A stretch of DNA of 64,000 nt. Source: Ciborinia camelliae (taxonomy: Eukaryota > Ascomycota > Leotiomycetes > Helotiales > Sclerotiniaceae). The stretch is taken from assembly GCA_025890175.1 (NCBI GenBank), contig JANPYM010000012.1:551600-615599 (forward strand), in the 5' to 3' direction. A program made the position numbers and the translations under genes. Shown piece by piece: positions 61,949 to 64,000 of this stretch. The notes below the pieces were generated by a model that saw nothing but the letters and a program-made list of their open reading frames with translations, did not search any database and was not told the DNA's origin. Each line of letters starts with the position of its first letter. Position 1 is the stretch's first letter.

Positions 61949-62709
61949 CTACGGTGTACCGGAATAAATTCCTCCCCTTGATGAGGCTTGCTTTAGCTTA
62001 ACCTTGGCTTGATGTTCAATGCGCGCACAAGCAAGCAGGAGGATCAGATGGACCCCGAAATCGTCATTTTGACCAGGGTTTTGGGGGAGGATGCTGCCTC
62101 TGCAGTAGGTGGCGCCAATAAGCTTGTCCAAGTAAGAGACAATTAGAACGCCATCATTTCTTAAGAATCTTGAGTTTTTACTGAAAATTAACCAGAAGCT
62201 CTAATTAATGAAAAAAAGAAGACGCTCAATTCTGATATCGGTGCGATACTTAATTAAACGAACTAGGATGAAGGGGAGGGGTATCCAATCGAGATCATAA
62301 TTCTCTCGAACTCTTTTCTATCTTCTATAACCTATTTGCAAAGCCCAATATCAGAATACGAGTAAGTCCAAAAAGAAGTAAACATTCTCAATCCCCAATC
62401 CCAGTCATCTCAGATCAAAAAAGGATAAAAAAAAGCCACCACCAAGCAAGCCACTTAGATGAGTGTCGATGGCACATACCCTTGATTCAATTGATTCAAT
62501 TCAAGAGAGCGCGGAAGTAAGCCTTCTTTCCCACTGTACCAGTTGATGTTAGCTGCATCCTTCAGGACGGTATCACCAGTTCTAGCAGCACCGTTTGTAA
62601 TGGTCGATGAAGAGAGAGCCTCGGTAGATGCAAGTGAGTTGCACGGAAGTGCTATGTCGTGTGTGTGTATGTGGGGAAATGGAATGGGATGGGCTGGGAA
62701 TGCGATCAC
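61949..62709. other. Possible coding island, strand ambiguous
   Basis: Two GC-richer segments in AT-rich DNA look like exons on either strand. On the minus strand, an exon ending near 62488 (SGKEGLLPRSLELNQLNQG, GTATGT donor) could join in phase to one reading LDKLIGATYCRGSILPQNPG and stopping at 61949. On the plus strand, CTTTAG followed by ARTSKQEDQMDPEIVILTRV and a GTAAGA donor at about 62131 could join to LMLAASFRTVSPVLAAPFVM with a GTGAGT donor near 62633. Both have fair splice signals and I cannot choose. No family is recognised. Overall they stand out from the surrounding sequence by composition. Confidence 0.3.
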
Positions 62710-63818
62710 AAGAATGATGATTTTGCGAAAAACTTGGTATCGAGATTCAATACCAACATCTGCAACAACGATGTCATTATTGTATTACATTGGCCCTCAC
62801 ATTATACCCTTCACCCCAGAGTTGCGATATCTAGGTACCAATTATAACTCGGGCCGCCCATACGTCTTGTCAATGATGAGGCTACCAAGGAAAGAAGGTC
62901 TGCCATTTTTATCTATTGTCTTTTTGAAACTTTCTCAATACCGGTAATACGCAAATCAACTCAATATACATCAATGAGGCTTCCCATCCGGCAACGCGGG
63001 ACGGCGATCACAACAGTAAGGAGAGATAGAGAAATCTGACAGGGCATGAACATTTATTTATTCTGAATTTTGATTGGATGAGCTGCAACACGTTTTACAA
63101 CCTATTTGGGATGCCAATATCAATTTGATATGTTTCATTTCTTTTTTTGTGCCTCTTTTGGTTGCCCTAGCCCTGGTATCTATCATATTGTTCATAGTAC
63201 CGTTTATCCCAGTAATATGATCTACGGGATCTCCTTCACCAAGAAAGCCTCATCTTCTTCTTTTCCTTAGTCAACAACTGTATAGAAAACGGTGCGACCT
63301 TGCAGGATAGTTTTGACGGGTTCTATACTTCCGCATTCCATATTCTATATTCCGCGATCCCGCATTCTTGGGCTTACCGCTTTACATTACATTACATTGT
63401 CATTACCACTTACAAAGTCATCTCGAAAACTTGAGCCCACCAACTGCCGCGACATTTCTAACGACAAGCGATTCATTTTGAATGGGATGGTCTGGTCTGG
63501 TCGGGTAGTAGTAGTGGGAGTCGAAACGGGATAGTAGTACAGTACATAAACCGTTTGGTCGGCGATATCAATTACTCGGTTAATCCAGGGCCGAAGATTA
63601 CACCGAGGCGAAGGATGAAGGGGCAACATTTTTTGCCTCCTTACAAATTATGAATTTCGATATCTTGACAGTGGAATAAATCTGAATCACGAGACGCGTT
63701 CTACAATACCAATACTGATTGTCCTAGTAGTATTGATCTGTATCTACATCTACTCGCCGTGCGCAAATCCATACGTAAACTTTGTGGGGAATCGATTCCA
63801 CTCAAAACAACTAATCTA
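62710..63818. other. Intergenic, 3' flank of the last gene
   Basis: About 1.1 kb without a supported gene, on the 3' side of the minus-strand gene that ends at 63819. Open frames 63292-63534 (+) and 63387-63629 (-) overlap and show no domain. Confidence 0.5.
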
Positions 63819-63970
63819 CTACTCCGCGCTATTGTATTCAATCATCTCCATTCCTTCCGATTTGCTCACACGTAATTTCTTTCCACTACTTTCTCCAAAG
63901 TTCTCCTCTTTCACGAGATCCAAAAGGTATGTGCGTATTGGAAAAACTGCCACTGGAGTGCCGCCCGGAT
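63819..63970 (-). CDS. Last exon of an unrecognised gene running off the window
   Basis: A minus-strand exon preceded by a good acceptor: an ACTAAT branch site and TTGTTGTAG just above 63970. It begins with two bases completing a codon, then reads PGGTPVAVFPIRTYLLDLVK, EENFGESSGKKLRVSKSEG, MEMIEYNSAE and stop at 63821-63819. The frame is blocked by a stop just upstream of the acceptor, which supports an intron there. The remaining exons lie beyond position 64000. The sequence has ordinary coding character, but I do not recognise the protein from this 49-residue end. Confidence 0.6.
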
Positions 63971-64000
63971 CTACAACAATCCCGGTATTAGTGCATTACG

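Overview
The window is nuclear DNA of a filamentous ascomycete (Pezizomycotina). The genes have one to four short introns of mostly 45-120 bases, with GTATGT/GTAAGT/GTGAGT donors and CTAAC-like branch points just before the AG. The gene set includes RAX2, BUB2, LCL3, SDC1, a Frizzled-like fungal GPCR and a C2H2 regulator. Protein wording and AT-leaning noncoding DNA full of TACCTA/TAGGTA runs suggest Leotiomycetes, perhaps Sclerotiniaceae. That placement is an inference from memory of these families, not a search result. I found no rRNA gene, convincing tRNA, CRISPR array or intact transposon.

Layout: 0.85-1.6 kb, the 3' part of an ABM-like alpha/beta-barrel protein (+). 3.4-4.9 kb, the mitotic checkpoint GAP Bub2 (-). 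8.0-10.6 kb, a sulfate permease (+). 11.2-13.0 kb, a cytochrome P450 (+). 13-23.7 kb, a gene-poor stretch of short repeats with one two-exon hydrophilic gene end at 16.8-17.1 kb (-). 23.7-25.4 kb, a seven-helix receptor (+). 27.6-28.05 kb, a probable gene relic. 29.4-30.1 kb, ribosomal protein uS15/RPS13 (+). 30.4-31.2 kb (-) and 31.5-34.3 kb (+), SDC1 and FAN1 sharing a 297-base promoter. 34.56-34.81 kb, a very long hexanucleotide array. 36.1-39.9 kb, RAX2 (-). 42.2-43.1 kb, LCL3 (-). 43.4-44.8 kb (-) and 45.0-47.0 kb (+), OGG1 and U2AF65 sharing a 211-base promoter. 47-57 kb, a second gene-poor stretch. 57.1-58.5 kb, a two-finger C2H2 regulator with an in-frame minisatellite (-). 58.5-63.8 kb, sparse. 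63.8 kb to the end, the last exon of a minus-strand gene that continues beyond the window.

The genes do not form a metabolic cluster. Most are single housekeeping genes (translation, splicing, histone methylation, cell cycle, polarity, DNA repair) separated by long repeat-rich intergenic DNA. Three nuclease or repair genes (FAN1, LCL3, OGG1) lie within 13 kb, but I see no sign that this is more than chance. The most notable single observation is a one-base frame break in a G-run of FAN1, which separates the conserved PD...EVK nuclease residues from the rest of the protein. I did not find a convincing undescribed system. The best leads are several unassigned exon-like segments in the gene-poor regions.
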